Source: Flagellimonas nanhaiensis
Lineage (GTDB): Bacteria; Bacteroidota; Bacteroidia; Flavobacteriales; Flavobacteriaceae
Direction of reading: 5' to 3'
Assembly: GCF_003382275.1 (NCBI RefSeq)
Contig: NZ_QTJX01000001.1
Coordinates: 1,116,001-1,180,000 of the forward strand
Length of the DNA: 64,000 nucleotides
Positions 36,801-46,900 of the stretch are shown one piece after another. Position 1 is the first letter of the stretch; the number at the start of each line of letters is the position of its first letter. A model generated the notes under the pieces. The model was not told where the DNA came from. It made no database searches and saw only the letters and a list, made by a program, of their open reading frames with translations. The translations under genes and the position numbers were made by a program.

Positions 36801-37015
36801 ACCTCGATTGTATAGTTTCCGTCAAAGTCGGAGACGACACCATTGGAAGTGCCTTTTTCTATAATATTCGCACCCGGAATCCCCATGTTGTTGGCATCGG
36901 TAATAACTCCATTAACCCTATTCTGGGAAAGAGCCATTTGGGACAATAATGCAAATAAAATAAAGACGATATAGACGCTAGGCGCCATATCCTTTTTAAA
37001 TTTAGAATTTCGCAT
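33878..37015 (-). CDS. susC: SusC/RagA-family TonB-dependent outer-membrane transporter
   Basis: I start at 37015 (ATG; 37021 is also possible) because MRNSKFKKDMAPSVYIVFIL then forms the signal peptide; the frame from 37084 adds a non-signal leader. A carboxypeptidase-regulatory-like domain (VNGVITDANNMGIPGANI ... FDGNYTIEV) is followed by the plug (EQISGSVASVKVEELTKIPQ ... IRGVGSINASSEPLYIIDGVPV) and the 22-strand barrel with the C-terminal FTFGVDVSF. It imports oligosaccharides with TonB energy together with SusD. It is the first gene of the minus-strand mannan operon. Confidence 0.95.
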   Translation of the reverse strand: MRNSKFKKDMAPSVYIVFILFALLSQMALSQNRVNGVITDANNMGIPGANIIEKGTSNGVVSDFDGNYTIEVGDNATLVVSYVGFVTREIQVNNQSTINVVLNEDLEQLDEVVVIGYGTQLKEQISGSVASVKVEELTKIPQVSVDQLIQGRAAGVAITQNSGRPGGSVSVRIRGVGSINASSEPLYIIDGVPVSGDANNLSGSGISVDNSSGPLSSLNPNDIQSIDILKDASATAIYGSRASNGVVIITTKSGRKESGKLTYNGYTAFQQPTNILPVLDLPGYAELQNEMRRVFQQQPRLEFADPSILGTGTNWQKEIFTDAILQNHQLSFSGGSEKTQYYMSASLTDQEGIIEGSGFQRGSARVNLDTQIYDNLKVGVNITASRTDEDLVANGNSRGLVALALRNNPETAVFNPDGSFAGPITAEQIALAVPNPIAQQRSLENDLRRDVILGSAYAEWGFAKNLKYKIQVGGNFTREKNRQFQNSFSYGAISLNNPQLTEQTVDNTYSIVTNTLTYNNRFGDKHDLTLLGGHETQRSSYDGIRALGIGFVDERFSTLNNAQTFNSTQFKGSSALESYFTRAIYSFDSRYNITASFRADGSSKFAEGNKWGYFPSVSAAWRLSNESFMDGFDAIQNIKIYGGYGEVGNQDLPNNPDLSLLGPTITDLGTGFRVTSFGNPDVKWETSKQINLGLDFSLFNGNVNTSVEVYRKLSSDFLFRLALTDFVLGGNSNLNAGSVLPPFVNLGEMENKGIDVTLNVNAITTEDFSWNSTLTFSHYKNEVLDLNDVTAFGNANLDDTVETLTRTVVGEPIGVFYGYKVEGLFRSLNDLNNAPVQFGQPVGDASSVGRTWLGDIKFQDVNGDGVVDGNDRTEIGNPHPDFTFSMQNNFSYKGFNLGIFLQGSYGNEIFNAINRSLTGTNLTFRNQLDSVLDYWTPANPDATHPRYTLNQTPNIFISDRYIEDGSYLRIQNVRLGYTFPSKLLEKTFFSSLNVYGSVQNLYTFTNYSGYDPDVGSLGQNPILAGIDNGRYPLPRTFTFGVDVSF

Positions 37016-37084
37016 AATCATTGAGTCAAAATTGTTTGGTTCGTAATTTTCGATGAATGCAACTATGGTATTGTTAAATATCAA

Positions 37085-37583
37085 GTGCTTTGCACAAACA
37101 AATTTATTTTAACCCCTTGACTCCGAATAATACTATTTAATCATTTTATAGTATAATATTTTGTTAATCGGCAATCATGTTCAAATAATCATCAAAAGGA
37201 AAAAGTGTGAATGAAATACATGATTACTAAGCCAATAAATAACATACCATACATTTTAGTCCCTTTTTATTGCTATTGTGGATAAAATCTATTTCATAAT
37301 AAAGTGATACAAGATGCTATTTTGGTTGTCCATTTGGGATGAAAAGATGATATCATGTTAAAAAAAGCACGGCTCTAAATCAAAAACAAAGTATTTATAT
37401 CATTGATATACAGATGTATAAACAAAGTTTATGTTTTATATCTTCGAAGATTGGATATGATAACCTGAAAATATTCTTTATTTATTTGATTAAATAATAT
37501 CATTAGTTTTTACTGGCCCTACGTATATTTGATTCATATATTGTGAGCTCTACTGAACACCAACCAACCACAATGAAACTAGT
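37085..37583. other. Divergent regulatory region between susC and the GH26-symporter operon
   Basis: This ~500-bp AT-rich region separates the two halves of the mannan locus. It contains small palindromes: ATCTTCGAAGAT (37440-37451) is perfect, and ATATCA-T-TGATAT and ATACTAT...ATAGTAT are imperfect or spaced. A TATATTTG box (37524-37531, plus) could be the -7 element for the GH26 operon, 53 bp before its start. An AraC regulator gene (42946) in the locus is the natural binder, though no pair of direct repeats was obvious. Confidence 0.45.
37099..37106 (-). promoter_or_regulatory. Putative -7 promoter element of the susCD operon
   Basis: On the minus strand TAAATTTG matches TAnnTTTG exactly, ~80 bp before the susC start. 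A consensus -33 TTTG is not evident at the right distance. Confidence 0.4.
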
Positions 37584-38720
37584 ATGTCATTCAAAATTTA
37601 TTCAAGAAAGATTCTGATCTTACCAATGGTCTTAATTTGGGTCTGCTCTTGCAAGCCACTTTATAATGAGGTGTACACTAAACCTGATTTGGTCGACGCC
37701 AAACCTTCCAGGACCACCAAAAAGCTTCATAAAAAACTCTTTTTTTCATCAAAAAAGGGAATCCTATTGGGTCACCAAGATTCTCCTGGATACGGTATTG
37801 GTTGGAAATACAACGTAGGATCCAAAATTTTTGAAAGCGACGTTCAAAAGACAACAGGTGATTTCCCTGCAGTATATGGCTTTGACTTGGGACATATTGA
37901 ACATGGCCTTAGAAACAATCTTGATTCACTTTCTTTCAAGGCCATTCAGGAAGTGATTATTGAGGCGTATTCTAAAAAGGGAATAATCACAATTAGTTGG
38001 CATCTGGACAATCCTGTCACAGATGGTGATTCTTGGGACGTGGAGCCGGCAGTAGACCAAATCTTAAGAAACCAAGAGGTTTGGAAAAAATATGAAGATT
38101 GGGTCGGTCAGTTGGCCAATTTCATTAAATCCTTGAAATACAGAGGAAGACCCATACCCATTGTTTTAAGGCCTTTTCATGAAATGAATGGAGATTGGTT
38201 CTGGTGGGGAGAAGCCAGTTGTTCCGTACAGGATTATATTTCTTTATGGAGGAAAACGGTCACGCTTTTAAGAGACCATCATGATTTAAATCAAATTCTC
38301 TACACCTATTCTCCTAATATAGTTGACAGTGAAGAAACTTATCTTGAATACTATCCCGGGGACGAATATGTTGATATTCTGGGGATTGATATTTATGATC
38401 ATAACGATTCGGACGAGTACATAGAAAATCTTCAAGGCAACATTAAAATACTCAAAAAGATAGCTGCAGATAAAAACAAACTTTACGCCTTTACCGAAAC
38501 AGGGTTTGAGAAAATCCCTAATGAAGAATGGTTCACCCAGGTACTCTATCCGCAAATTGGATCATCTGGGATTGCGTGGGTGCTTTTTTGGAGAAATGCC
38601 AATAAGACCCATCATTATGTTCCGTATCCTGGACATGTAAGCGGAACAGACTTCTTGAGATTCAGTAAATTTCCAGAAATCTTATTGTTACGTGATTTAC
38701 AAGCATCTAAAAAGTATTGA
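37584..38720 (+). CDS. GH26 beta-mannanase lipoprotein
   Basis: The lipobox is VCSC near residue 23. A single GH26 domain has acid/base Glu200 in RPFHEMNGDWFWWG and nucleophile Glu305 in FTETGFEK; HQDSPGYGIGW and DFPAVYGFDLGH are typical early strands. It is shorter than the PKD-containing GH26 (25797) and encoded with the inner-membrane symporter, so it more likely acts in the periplasm, trimming imported manno-oligosaccharides to mannobiose. It is first in the operon GH26-symporter-GH130-epimerase. Confidence 0.92.
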   Translation: MSFKIYSRKILILPMVLIWVCSCKPLYNEVYTKPDLVDAKPSRTTKKLHKKLFFSSKKGILLGHQDSPGYGIGWKYNVGSKIFESDVQKTTGDFPAVYGFDLGHIEHGLRNNLDSLSFKAIQEVIIEAYSKKGIITISWHLDNPVTDGDSWDVEPAVDQILRNQEVWKKYEDWVGQLANFIKSLKYRGRPIPIVLRPFHEMNGDWFWWGEASCSVQDYISLWRKTVTLLRDHHDLNQILYTYSPNIVDSEETYLEYYPGDEYVDILGIDIYDHNDSDEYIENLQGNIKILKKIAADKNKLYAFTETGFEKIPNEEWFTQVLYPQIGSSGIAWVLFWRNANKTHHYVPYPGHVSGTDFLRFSKFPEILLLRDLQASKKY

Positions 38721-38723
38721 TCA

Positions 38724-40556
38724 GTGCTCTCTACAAGTGATATCGTCATAATTGCAGTCTACTTATTGACCACTGTGGTCATCGGACTCGTCGTTAAAAA
38801 AAATGCCCAGAAAAGCAAGGATGCTTATCTGTTGGGAGGAAAATCCATTCCCTGGTACATGCTGGGATTGTCGAACGCCTCTGGGATGTTTGACATTTCG
38901 GGGACTATTTGGTTGGTGACCTTAATGTTCGTCTATGGAATCAAAAGTGCTTGGATCCCATGGTTATGGCCGGTGTTCAACCAGATTTTCTTGATGGTAT
39001 ACCTTTCAAAATGGTTAAGACGTTCTAACGTTACCACAGGAGCAGAATGGATTGGAACCCGATTTGGGTTTGGTAAAGGTGCCAAGCGTTCGCATTTGAT
39101 CGTTGTGGTCTTCGCATTGATCATGTGCTTGGGATATTTGGCCTATGGATTTATTGGTCTCGGAAAGTTCATTGAGATTTTTGTCCCATGGGAGTCCATA
39201 AGTAGTTACATACCGTTTGATATTCCACTTGAATACGTGCCACACTTTTATGGTACCATTTTTACTTTTTTTGCTGTTTTCTACTCCTTATTGGGAGGTA
39301 TGTCCGGAATTGTGATGACCGACGTGGTACAATTCAGTATCATGACCGTTTCTGGCTTGGTTATAGCATACATAGGCTATCAGGCAGTTGGAAGCAATCC
39401 TTTGAACGTGCCCGATGGCTGGATGAATCCATTCTTCGGTTGGGAACTCAACCTGGATTGGACCAATATTATTCCCAAAGTAAACGACAAAATACGATCT
39501 GATGGTTTCGGGCTCTTCACCATATTCTTTATGATGATGGTTTTTAAAGGAATATTGGTCAGTGTTGCCGGCCCTGCACCCAACTACGATATGCAAAAGA
39601 TTCTTTCAACAAAATCTCCTGCAGAAGCATCAAAGATGAGTGCCTTTGTTTCAGTGGTTTTAATGCCTATACGTTATCTCATGATTGCGGGTTTTGCTGC
39701 TTTGGCATTGATATATTATGAAAGACTGGATTTGATGAATGCAGCCGGGAATATAGATTTTGAATTGATTTTACCCACAGCAATGATCGAATTTGTTCCA
39801 ATGGGTCTTCTAGGACTACTGCTTGCTGGATTGATTGCTGCATTTATGTCAACCTTTGCCGGAACACTCAATGCTGCGCAGGCTTATCTGGTAAATGATA
39901 TATACTTAAAGTATCAAAATCCTGATGCATCCAGCAAGAAAATAAGGAACATGAATTACTTCTTTGGTATAATCGTGGTGATAATCAGCATAGTTTTAGG
40001 GTTTTTCGCGGAAGATGTTAATGCCGTGCTTCAATGGATCGTTTCCGTATTATATGGGAGTTATGTTGGGGCTAATGTTCTTAAATGGCATTGGTGGAGG
40101 TTTAACGGAGAGGGCTTTTTCTGGGGAATGGTGGCAGGTCTTGTCAGTGCAGCTATCATTCCAGAACTTTTTCCAGATGTCCTGGAGCTATATTTGTTTC
40201 CCATATTGTTATTCGCCTCTTTGGTCGGAAGTATCATCGGCACCTATTCCGCGCCACCAACAGACGAGAAAACCCTCACATCTTTTTATATAAATGTAAG
40301 GCCATGGGGGTTTTGGAAACCAATTCATGAGAAAGTGGCCAAAGAAAATCCAGATATTTCCAAGAATACTGAATTTGGCAGGGATATGTTCAATGTACTT
40401 ATCGGAATTGTAGCGCAAACTGCCCTGGTCATAATTCCTATGTATTTAATTTTTAGGAAAAACACTGAAATGTATGTTTCATTGGTGATTTTGGCAATAT
40501 GTATAGTATTGCTCAAAAAATACTGGTGGAATAGATTAAACCAACAACTAGATTAA
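38724..40556 (+). CDS. Sodium:solute symporter (SSS family), probable mannobiose transporter
   Basis: The start is GTG at 38724, 3 bp after the GH26 stop. The 610-aa protein has about 14 hydrophobic segments (e.g. IVIIAVYLLTTVVIGLVV, FTFFAVFYSLLGGMSGIVMTD) and the SSS pattern AGLIAAFMSTFAGTLNAAQAYLVNDIY near residue 370. SSS proteins couple sodium flow to uptake of sugars and other solutes. Placed between a mannanase and the mannobiose-processing enzymes, it most likely carries mannobiose across the inner membrane; the substrate is inferred from context. Confidence 0.9.
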   Translation: MLSTSDIVIIAVYLLTTVVIGLVVKKNAQKSKDAYLLGGKSIPWYMLGLSNASGMFDISGTIWLVTLMFVYGIKSAWIPWLWPVFNQIFLMVYLSKWLRRSNVTTGAEWIGTRFGFGKGAKRSHLIVVVFALIMCLGYLAYGFIGLGKFIEIFVPWESISSYIPFDIPLEYVPHFYGTIFTFFAVFYSLLGGMSGIVMTDVVQFSIMTVSGLVIAYIGYQAVGSNPLNVPDGWMNPFFGWELNLDWTNIIPKVNDKIRSDGFGLFTIFFMMMVFKGILVSVAGPAPNYDMQKILSTKSPAEASKMSAFVSVVLMPIRYLMIAGFAALALIYYERLDLMNAAGNIDFELILPTAMIEFVPMGLLGLLLAGLIAAFMSTFAGTLNAAQAYLVNDIYLKYQNPDASSKKIRNMNYFFGIIVVIISIVLGFFAEDVNAVLQWIVSVLYGSYVGANVLKWHWWRFNGEGFFWGMVAGLVSAAIIPELFPDVLELYLFPILLFASLVGSIIGTYSAPPTDEKTLTSFYINVRPWGFWKPIHEKVAKENPDISKNTEFGRDMFNVLIGIVAQTALVIIPMYLIFRKNTEMYVSLVILAICIVLLKKYWWNRLNQQLD

Positions 40557-40564
40557 AATTTTAT

Positions 40565-41752
40565 ATGAACATAGCCCCTCAAGACTATTTCGAAAAGTTG
40601 AAAGAAGAACATAAAAGACTTCTGGAAAGAAAGAATATACCGTTAAATAAGTCAAATGGCATATACTATAGATATGAATTCCCTATTGTGACACCAGATC
40701 ATATACCACTGAATTGGAGATACGATCTCAATGTAGGGACCAATCCTTTTATGATGGAGCGCATTGGGTTCAATAGCACATTTAATGCGGGTGCCATAAA
40801 ACGTAATGGAGCTTATCTCTTGTGCTTGCGAGTTGAAGGTAATGACCGCAAATCGTTTTTTGCCATGGCAGAAAGCCCTAATGGAATTGATAGTTTTAGG
40901 TTTTGGGATAAGCCATTCGTTATTCCCGAAATTCCGGGAAACCCCGATACCAATATCTATGATATGCGGCTAACGGAGCATGAAGATGGTTGGATCTATG
41001 GTATTTTCTGTACTGAAAGAAAAGACCCCAACGCTTCGTCGGAGGACACTAGCTCGGCGATTGCAAATGCGGGGATAGTTCGTACAAAGGATTTCAAAAA
41101 CTGGAAAAGGTTGCCCGATTTGGTCTCAGATTCAGGGCAGCAACGAAACGTAGTATTGCACCCTGAATTTGTAAATGGAAAATATGCGCTTTACACCCGG
41201 CCTCAGGACGGATTTATCAACGTGGGAAGCGGAGGTGGAATTGGATTGGGGTATGTTGATGACATGACCAACCCAGTAGTAAAAAATGAGAAAATCATAA
41301 ATAATAAAAGGTACCATACGGTTTATGAACTAAAAAATGGTCAGGGACCAGCTCCCATCAAAACAAAGAAAGGCTGGCTGCATTTGGCCCATGGAGTTCG
41401 TAAAACCGCCGCTGGTTTGCGCTATACATTGTACATGTTCATGACCAAACTGGAGGATATCTCAAAAGTCAGCCATCAACCTGCAGGTCATTTTATGGCA
41501 CCAATCAATGGTGAACGCACAGGAGATGTTTCCAATGTATTATTTGCCAATGGTTGGATAGCCGATGATGATGGCACGGTATACATTTATTATGCTTCTT
41601 CAGATACCAGAATGCACGTAGCTGTCTCCACGGTAGACAAACTAGTGGATTATGTGATGAACTCTCCAGAGGATAAATTCACTTCTGCAAATTCAGTGAA
41701 GACCGTTCTTGAATTGATTGAAAAAAACAAAGGGTTTTGTATTGATGATTAA
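40565..41752 (+). CDS. GH130 4-O-beta-D-mannosyl-D-glucose phosphorylase
   Basis: The sequence is a five-bladed propeller of GH130. Typical pieces are ERIGFNSTFNAGAIKRNGAYLLCLRVEG, NIYDMRLTEHEDGWIYGIFCTERKD, GIVRTKDFKNWKRLPDLVSDSGQQRNVVLHPEF and APPIKTKKGWLHLAHG-like text. The pattern and 395-aa length fit GH130_1 mannosylglucose phosphorylase, which splits mannosyl-beta-1,4-glucose with phosphate to mannose-1-phosphate and glucose. There is no signal peptide, so it is cytosolic. It is followed with overlap by the 2-epimerase that makes its substrate, which strongly supports the specificity. Confidence 0.9.
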   Translation: MNIAPQDYFEKLKEEHKRLLERKNIPLNKSNGIYYRYEFPIVTPDHIPLNWRYDLNVGTNPFMMERIGFNSTFNAGAIKRNGAYLLCLRVEGNDRKSFFAMAESPNGIDSFRFWDKPFVIPEIPGNPDTNIYDMRLTEHEDGWIYGIFCTERKDPNASSEDTSSAIANAGIVRTKDFKNWKRLPDLVSDSGQQRNVVLHPEFVNGKYALYTRPQDGFINVGSGGGIGLGYVDDMTNPVVKNEKIINNKRYHTVYELKNGQGPAPIKTKKGWLHLAHGVRKTAAGLRYTLYMFMTKLEDISKVSHQPAGHFMAPINGERTGDVSNVLFANGWIADDDGTVYIYYASSDTRMHVAVSTVDKLVDYVMNSPEDKFTSANSVKTVLELIEKNKGFCIDD

Positions 41753-42932
41753 TGCTTACAAACAGCTTAAATCCGAATTAAGAGCAGAGCTGGACCGCAT
41801 TCTAGAGTACTGGGCCAATGAAACTATTGATCGGGAACATGATGGATTTCTGGGCAGAATTGACCATACTAACAAAGTGATTACCAAATCCCCGAAAGGA
41901 ATCATTCTGAACACCCGGATTCTTTGGTCGTTTAGTGCAGCATCCAACTATTTAGGAACAGATAAATACCGAGCTGTTTGCGATAGGGCTTATCACTACC
42001 TAAAAACCAACTTCAAGGACAGTGCTCAAAATGGTGTTTTTTGGGAATTGGACTATACCGGAGCACCCATTAACGGTCGCAAACAGATTTATGCCCAGGC
42101 CTTTGCCATTTACGCACTTTCAGAGTACTATACTTTTTCTAAAGATGAAGATTCCAAAATATGGGCCATAGAGCTTTTTGAAACGATAGAAAAAACTGCA
42201 AAGGATGAAATGAATGGCGGGTACTTGGAGGCTTTCAATGAAGATTGGTCTCCAATTTCTGATATGAGGCTGAGCACAAAGGATATGAATGCTGCCAAGA
42301 CTATGAACACTCATTTACATATTCTTGAGGCCTACACTAGACTCGCGGACATTCATAACAGTGACTCGCTTAAAAAATCACTTTACGACCTTGTTCTTTT
42401 ATTCCAGGAAAAATTCTTGAACAAAGAGAATCACTACGAACTATTCTTTGATCTTAATTGGAATCTATTGAGTAGCACCATTTCATATGGACATGACATT
42501 GAAACGGCCTGGTTGGTGATAGAAGCTACAAAACGTTTGGGGAATAATCAATTATTGGATAATGTTGAGCAGACGGCCATAAAGGTAGCTGATACTTTCA
42601 TGAAGGAAGCCATTGCTTCGGATGGTGGTGTTATCAATGAAAAAAACTTAAAAAATGGCCAAGTGGATACCGACAGACATTGGTGGCCACAACTGGAAGC
42701 CATGGTTGGTTTAAAGTATGTCTACGAGCTTACAGACAACGAGAAATACATTTCCACTTCCCTATCCATTTGGGAATTTACCAAAAACCATTTGATCGAT
42801 CATAAAAATGGAGAATGGCATTTTAGGGTTGATGAGAATGGAAATCCCTATACAGAGGAAGACAAAGTAAGCATGTGGAAAGCACCTTATCATTCTACTA
42901 GGGCTTGCATTATGTTGAATACGGCTTCTTGA
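41745..42932 (+). CDS. Cellobiose/mannobiose 2-epimerase (AGE family)
   Basis: The start ATG at 41745 overlaps the GH130 stop by 8 bp (ATGATTAA) behind an AAAGGG ribosome-binding-like run; the longer frame from 41718 is less likely. The protein is an (alpha/alpha)6 barrel of the N-acylglucosamine 2-epimerase superfamily, with RILWSFSAASNY, YAQAFAIYALSEYY, NTHLHILEAYTRL, SYGHDIETAWLVIEA and DRHWWPQLEAMVGL carrying the catalytic histidines of cellobiose 2-epimerases. It converts beta-1,4-mannobiose to mannosylglucose for GH130. Length is normal at ~395 aa; cytosolic. Confidence 0.92.
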   Translation: MINAYKQLKSELRAELDRILEYWANETIDREHDGFLGRIDHTNKVITKSPKGIILNTRILWSFSAASNYLGTDKYRAVCDRAYHYLKTNFKDSAQNGVFWELDYTGAPINGRKQIYAQAFAIYALSEYYTFSKDEDSKIWAIELFETIEKTAKDEMNGGYLEAFNEDWSPISDMRLSTKDMNAAKTMNTHLHILEAYTRLADIHNSDSLKKSLYDLVLLFQEKFLNKENHYELFFDLNWNLLSSTISYGHDIETAWLVIEATKRLGNNQLLDNVEQTAIKVADTFMKEAIASDGGVINEKNLKNGQVDTDRHWWPQLEAMVGLKYVYELTDNEKYISTSLSIWEFTKNHLIDHKNGEWHFRVDENGNPYTEEDKVSMWKAPYHSTRACIMLNTAS

Positions 42933-42945
42933 TTAAACTGTTAGG

Positions 42946-43821
42946 CTAAAGCACCTTTTTGATTCCCTCAAACTCTTCTTTGAACTCACTAGGGGTGCAT
43001 TTCTTGATCTTTTTGAAAATCCTATTGAAATTGGCAATGTTATTAAACCCGCATTTGTAACTAATTTCAGCAATGTTCATGTTTGATTCAATCAACCATC
43101 TTGAAGCATAACTGATTCTGGTCTCATTGGTATATTCAATAAAGGTGCGGCCAGTACGTTTTTTAATGAATCGATTAAAGGTCACTGGGCTCATATTCAC
43201 CAATTCGGAAATCTCCGCAAGGGTAATTTTCCGTCCAAAATTTTGATGTATGTAATCATAGACCGTTTTAATACGGTCACTGTTTTCAAACACATCGTTC
43301 ATGGAAGAGCTATAGGTGGATAACTGTACCTGATTCCTAGACGTGGCAAGATCCTGTAATATGGACAACAACTCCATAAAATAGTCCATGTTGTCTATTT
43401 TAGAAAGAGACAAGATTCTTGTTTTCAAATCTTTAGCTGTTTTGCTGGAAAAAAGCACCCCACGATTGGAACGTTGTAAAAGTTCTTTTATGGACTTAAA
43501 TATTCTTCTTGAGAGCAGCTTTTCATCAAACAGGTCATTATGGAACTGAATGGTGATCTCGTAGATTTTATCGCTTTTGCAATTGTGGGTCTGCCACCCA
43601 TGCTCTAGATTGGGTCCTACCAATACAAGTTCAATATTGTCAATCTCCTCCATGCTGTCCCCCACTATCCGACGGACACCTTTGCCGTTCCAGATAAAGT
43701 TAAGCTCATATTCCGGGTGAAAGTGGATAGGGAAATCAAAGTGTGATTTGACCCTGTCAAAAACCAAAAAACTATCATCTTGTGATAATGGTGTAATCTC
43801 CCGGTGTACATGCTTGTTCAT
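42946..43821 (-). CDS. AraC-family regulator with cupin-like sensor domain
   Basis: Residues ~15-110 form a cupin-like ligand domain (FDFPIHFHPEYELNFIWNGKGVRR). Residues ~185-288 are the AraC DNA-binding domain, with LAEISELVNMSPVTFNRFIKKRTG and YKCGFNNIANFNRIFKKIKKCTPSEF as the two helix-turn-helix units. It converges with the GH130-epimerase operon and follows GH38 on the same strand after 98 bp. It is a likely activator of the mannan genes in response to an intracellular sugar; target and ligand are inferred from position. Confidence 0.9.
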   Translation of the reverse strand: MNKHVHREITPLSQDDSFLVFDRVKSHFDFPIHFHPEYELNFIWNGKGVRRIVGDSMEEIDNIELVLVGPNLEHGWQTHNCKSDKIYEITIQFHNDLFDEKLLSRRIFKSIKELLQRSNRGVLFSSKTAKDLKTRILSLSKIDNMDYFMELLSILQDLATSRNQVQLSTYSSSMNDVFENSDRIKTVYDYIHQNFGRKITLAEISELVNMSPVTFNRFIKKRTGRTFIEYTNETRISYASRWLIESNMNIAEISYKCGFNNIANFNRIFKKIKKCTPSEFKEEFEGIKKVL

Positions 43822-43919
43822 ATAAGCAATGTAAAGATTAAATACATCATTTACAATAGAATCAAGGCCCCGTTAGGTTAATCGCTCCACTTCTACCCTC
43901 TTATAGTTATGCCATTTTA

Positions 43920-46900
43920 CTAAGATTTTAACTCCAGAACAATGAACTTTGTCTCAAAATGCTCCATTTTAACCGAACCTTGTAGCTCCTGTATTTCTTC
44001 TCCCAAACTGTTGACCTCTTTTGCCGAAGTAATATTGGGATTGTTCAAAACCTTGGCCAAATCCAACACTGCAGATTTTCCTTCAGTTTCTCGTACTTGC
44101 AATAAGATTCCTTTTCCATCTTCAAAAGGTCTAGAGTTAACCAACAACAGGTTTTTGGGTGAATTGAGATCAATTATAGATTCTGCAGATTGTTTGGAAC
44201 CTTTCTCCGTTCCGGCCGAATAGGCCCGTGCAATCATGGGAACACGATTTTCTATTCCAAATCGGGTTGCAAATGACGAGGAATTGTCTTCTGAGGAAGT
44301 AATTTGGTACTTCCACTTTAACTCTCCCTTTTGACTTGCCTTAAAATTGGTCACCCAATAATTGTTCAATACCCAAGAGAAAATATGGCTGTTTGGCAAT
44401 GGGCGCTTGTAATAGTATCGCCCTGTGTTGATTCCACCAAAATGTACCAAAGGCACATCCCCGGTACAGAAAACTATCTGACTATCATTACTCTTTACAG
44501 TTGCAAAATTTTGCACGGTATTCCAATCCGATGCAGTACCTTCCAGTTGGTTCACCCCTGGTTCTACTACACCTCCCTGTACTTCGAACAAAAGCTTACC
44601 TTCATTTTGAGAGGTGAACGGAAATGCAATGAACACTCCTTCCGCATTGGTGTTTTCAAGCTTTTTCATTCTATACAGAAGCTCCATTTTTTTGGTTTGA
44701 TGGTAAAGCCTCAACTCAATATCCAATCCTTCTTCATCTGCACATTTAGGAATCTGTCCATTAAGGAAAAGGCTTTTCCAAATACTCCCATTTTTGCTTC
44801 CGGTAACCTTCAAATCGGACAAGGTCAAAATTTCTTTATTGAGGGGTTTGTAAACGGTATCTCTCAGCTGGTAGGTTAATCTTTCCATTTCACGGCGATC
44901 TGCCAAAAGCTCGTAAATCAAAGTTCCCAACTTGTATGTGCTGCCCTTATCAACCAATTCACGCTGCAATACCTTATCGTACATAGAAGCAATTCCGTTT
45001 TGGGAAAGGTCTAACGTAATTCTATAAAAGTCATTTTCAAAAATATTGGAAGCGGGTACCTCCTCCGCTTTTTTCTTAAGTGGATTGTCATTTACTTCAA
45101 TATTATATGTGGTAAATCCAAGCGGAGGAACATCTTTGACCCAAATGGACCAATAGCTTCCATCACTTCTACTTCTTAGTAATTGTGCAGGTACCTCATT
45201 TCCATTTTCATCTACAATTTTTGCCTCTTTATCAAGTGGCAGTTTATCATGGTCGATATATACTTCCACCGCTCCGGAACGTTCCCAGTTGAGTGTATTG
45301 TATATTGTTATGCTAGGTTCCTTTGATTTTTTTACATAAGGTTGAATCAAGCCGATTGCCTTTTCTCGCAACAAATTGGATTGTTGGTTGGCAGACCAAA
45401 CATAGGATAGCTTCTGCCGCCATTGGTTTATGGAATTTTCCCCGTCAGGATTGGAGATGCTTTCGTCCGCTCCAAAGGTGTGCTCATCATAGAACAACAG
45501 GTTGTCATAGCATTGATACATGTCGTTGAGCACTTCTTCTGAAATTTTGGCACCTGAAGCCTGGGCCATGGTCATCAACCCCATAGTGGCTATCATATTG
45601 GCCTGAGTTTTTCTTGCTGTCTTGGTCTCATTCATGGCAGAGCCAAAGCCATCGGTCCACCAATCTGGCCACGCCACCTTTTTCGTATCCAGCTGTTCCC
45701 CATAATTCTTATCCAAATACACCATGAACTCACTATCCAAAGAAAGCTTGAGCTTGGGCCATTCGTATTTTTCATTCCATGCTTTCACAATATCACAAGC
45801 TTTTGTTGATGGAGGCGAATTATCTGTTAGGTAGCCCGAGAATTGAAGTGCCGCCCTATCCATAGGATAGTTTTTGGATTCTAGGTCAAATAGATATTCT
45901 GATAAATTGTTACGGAACACATCCATATTTCCTGAAGTAAGTGCCAAAGTATTCCCGTGCATATAATGATCGCTCCTAAAGGCAAGCAATTTGTTTCCCG
46001 ATGGGGATTCCCACCAAAACGAGGTTGGCTTGTTGAACGGAACATGTGCCCTATGTCCATGTTGCCCCATGGTAAGGTACTTTACTCCAGTGTCATGATA
46101 GAAATCTACCATGCACCAACCAATCCCGTTCACATCATTCTGCATTGCAGCAGTGACATCTATTCCTTGCTCCTTGAATTGTTTTATAGTCTGTGTTTGA
46201 ATTGCTAGGGCTGTCTCATCCACAATTTCGGAGAAATTGAAGAACATCCCAGTCACCTCTATCCTACCTTCACGAATTCGCCTGAGCAATCGCTCAACTT
46301 GTTCAGCTGGGCGACTGTTTAAATATTCCCTGACCGTCCATGAAACCTCACAGGTCCATCTAAATTTTGCATTTTCAGGATAATCATCGGTTTGGTCACA
46401 AAAATCCAACGCATCATCAATATATCTTAGGTGTTCTGCCAGGATTTCAGATTGCTGTCGGGTATATCCAATATCTGTATGGCTATGTTGAACCAGATGA
46501 ACTGTCCATTCTTTTACCGGTTTTAAGTCAATTACCTTTTCCTCTACCCTATTGCCTCTGGTTATTTTTGCTACTGCAGTCGAAGGCTGTTGAACCCTAG
46601 GGATTGTAAAATCCAGTTCATTCAATCCCGGTTTCAAGGGAAACTGTTTTTGGTCATTGTCCACCATAATGTCCACACTGGTGGGTGGCCCTAGATGAAT
46701 GATGTTAAATCGGATGGTACTGAATAAATCGCCATCCTTTTTGCTTACAGTATTCAGCTGAAAGGCAGAAGACTTATCACTTAGAGCAACTTTATAGGTC
46801 ATATACCAAGCATTGCTCTGAGCGTCCGTAGCGCTAACTTTAATAGTTACAGGTTTTCCTTTTTCTATGGTTTTGGTAGGAAGCGTTAAAATGGCAAAAC

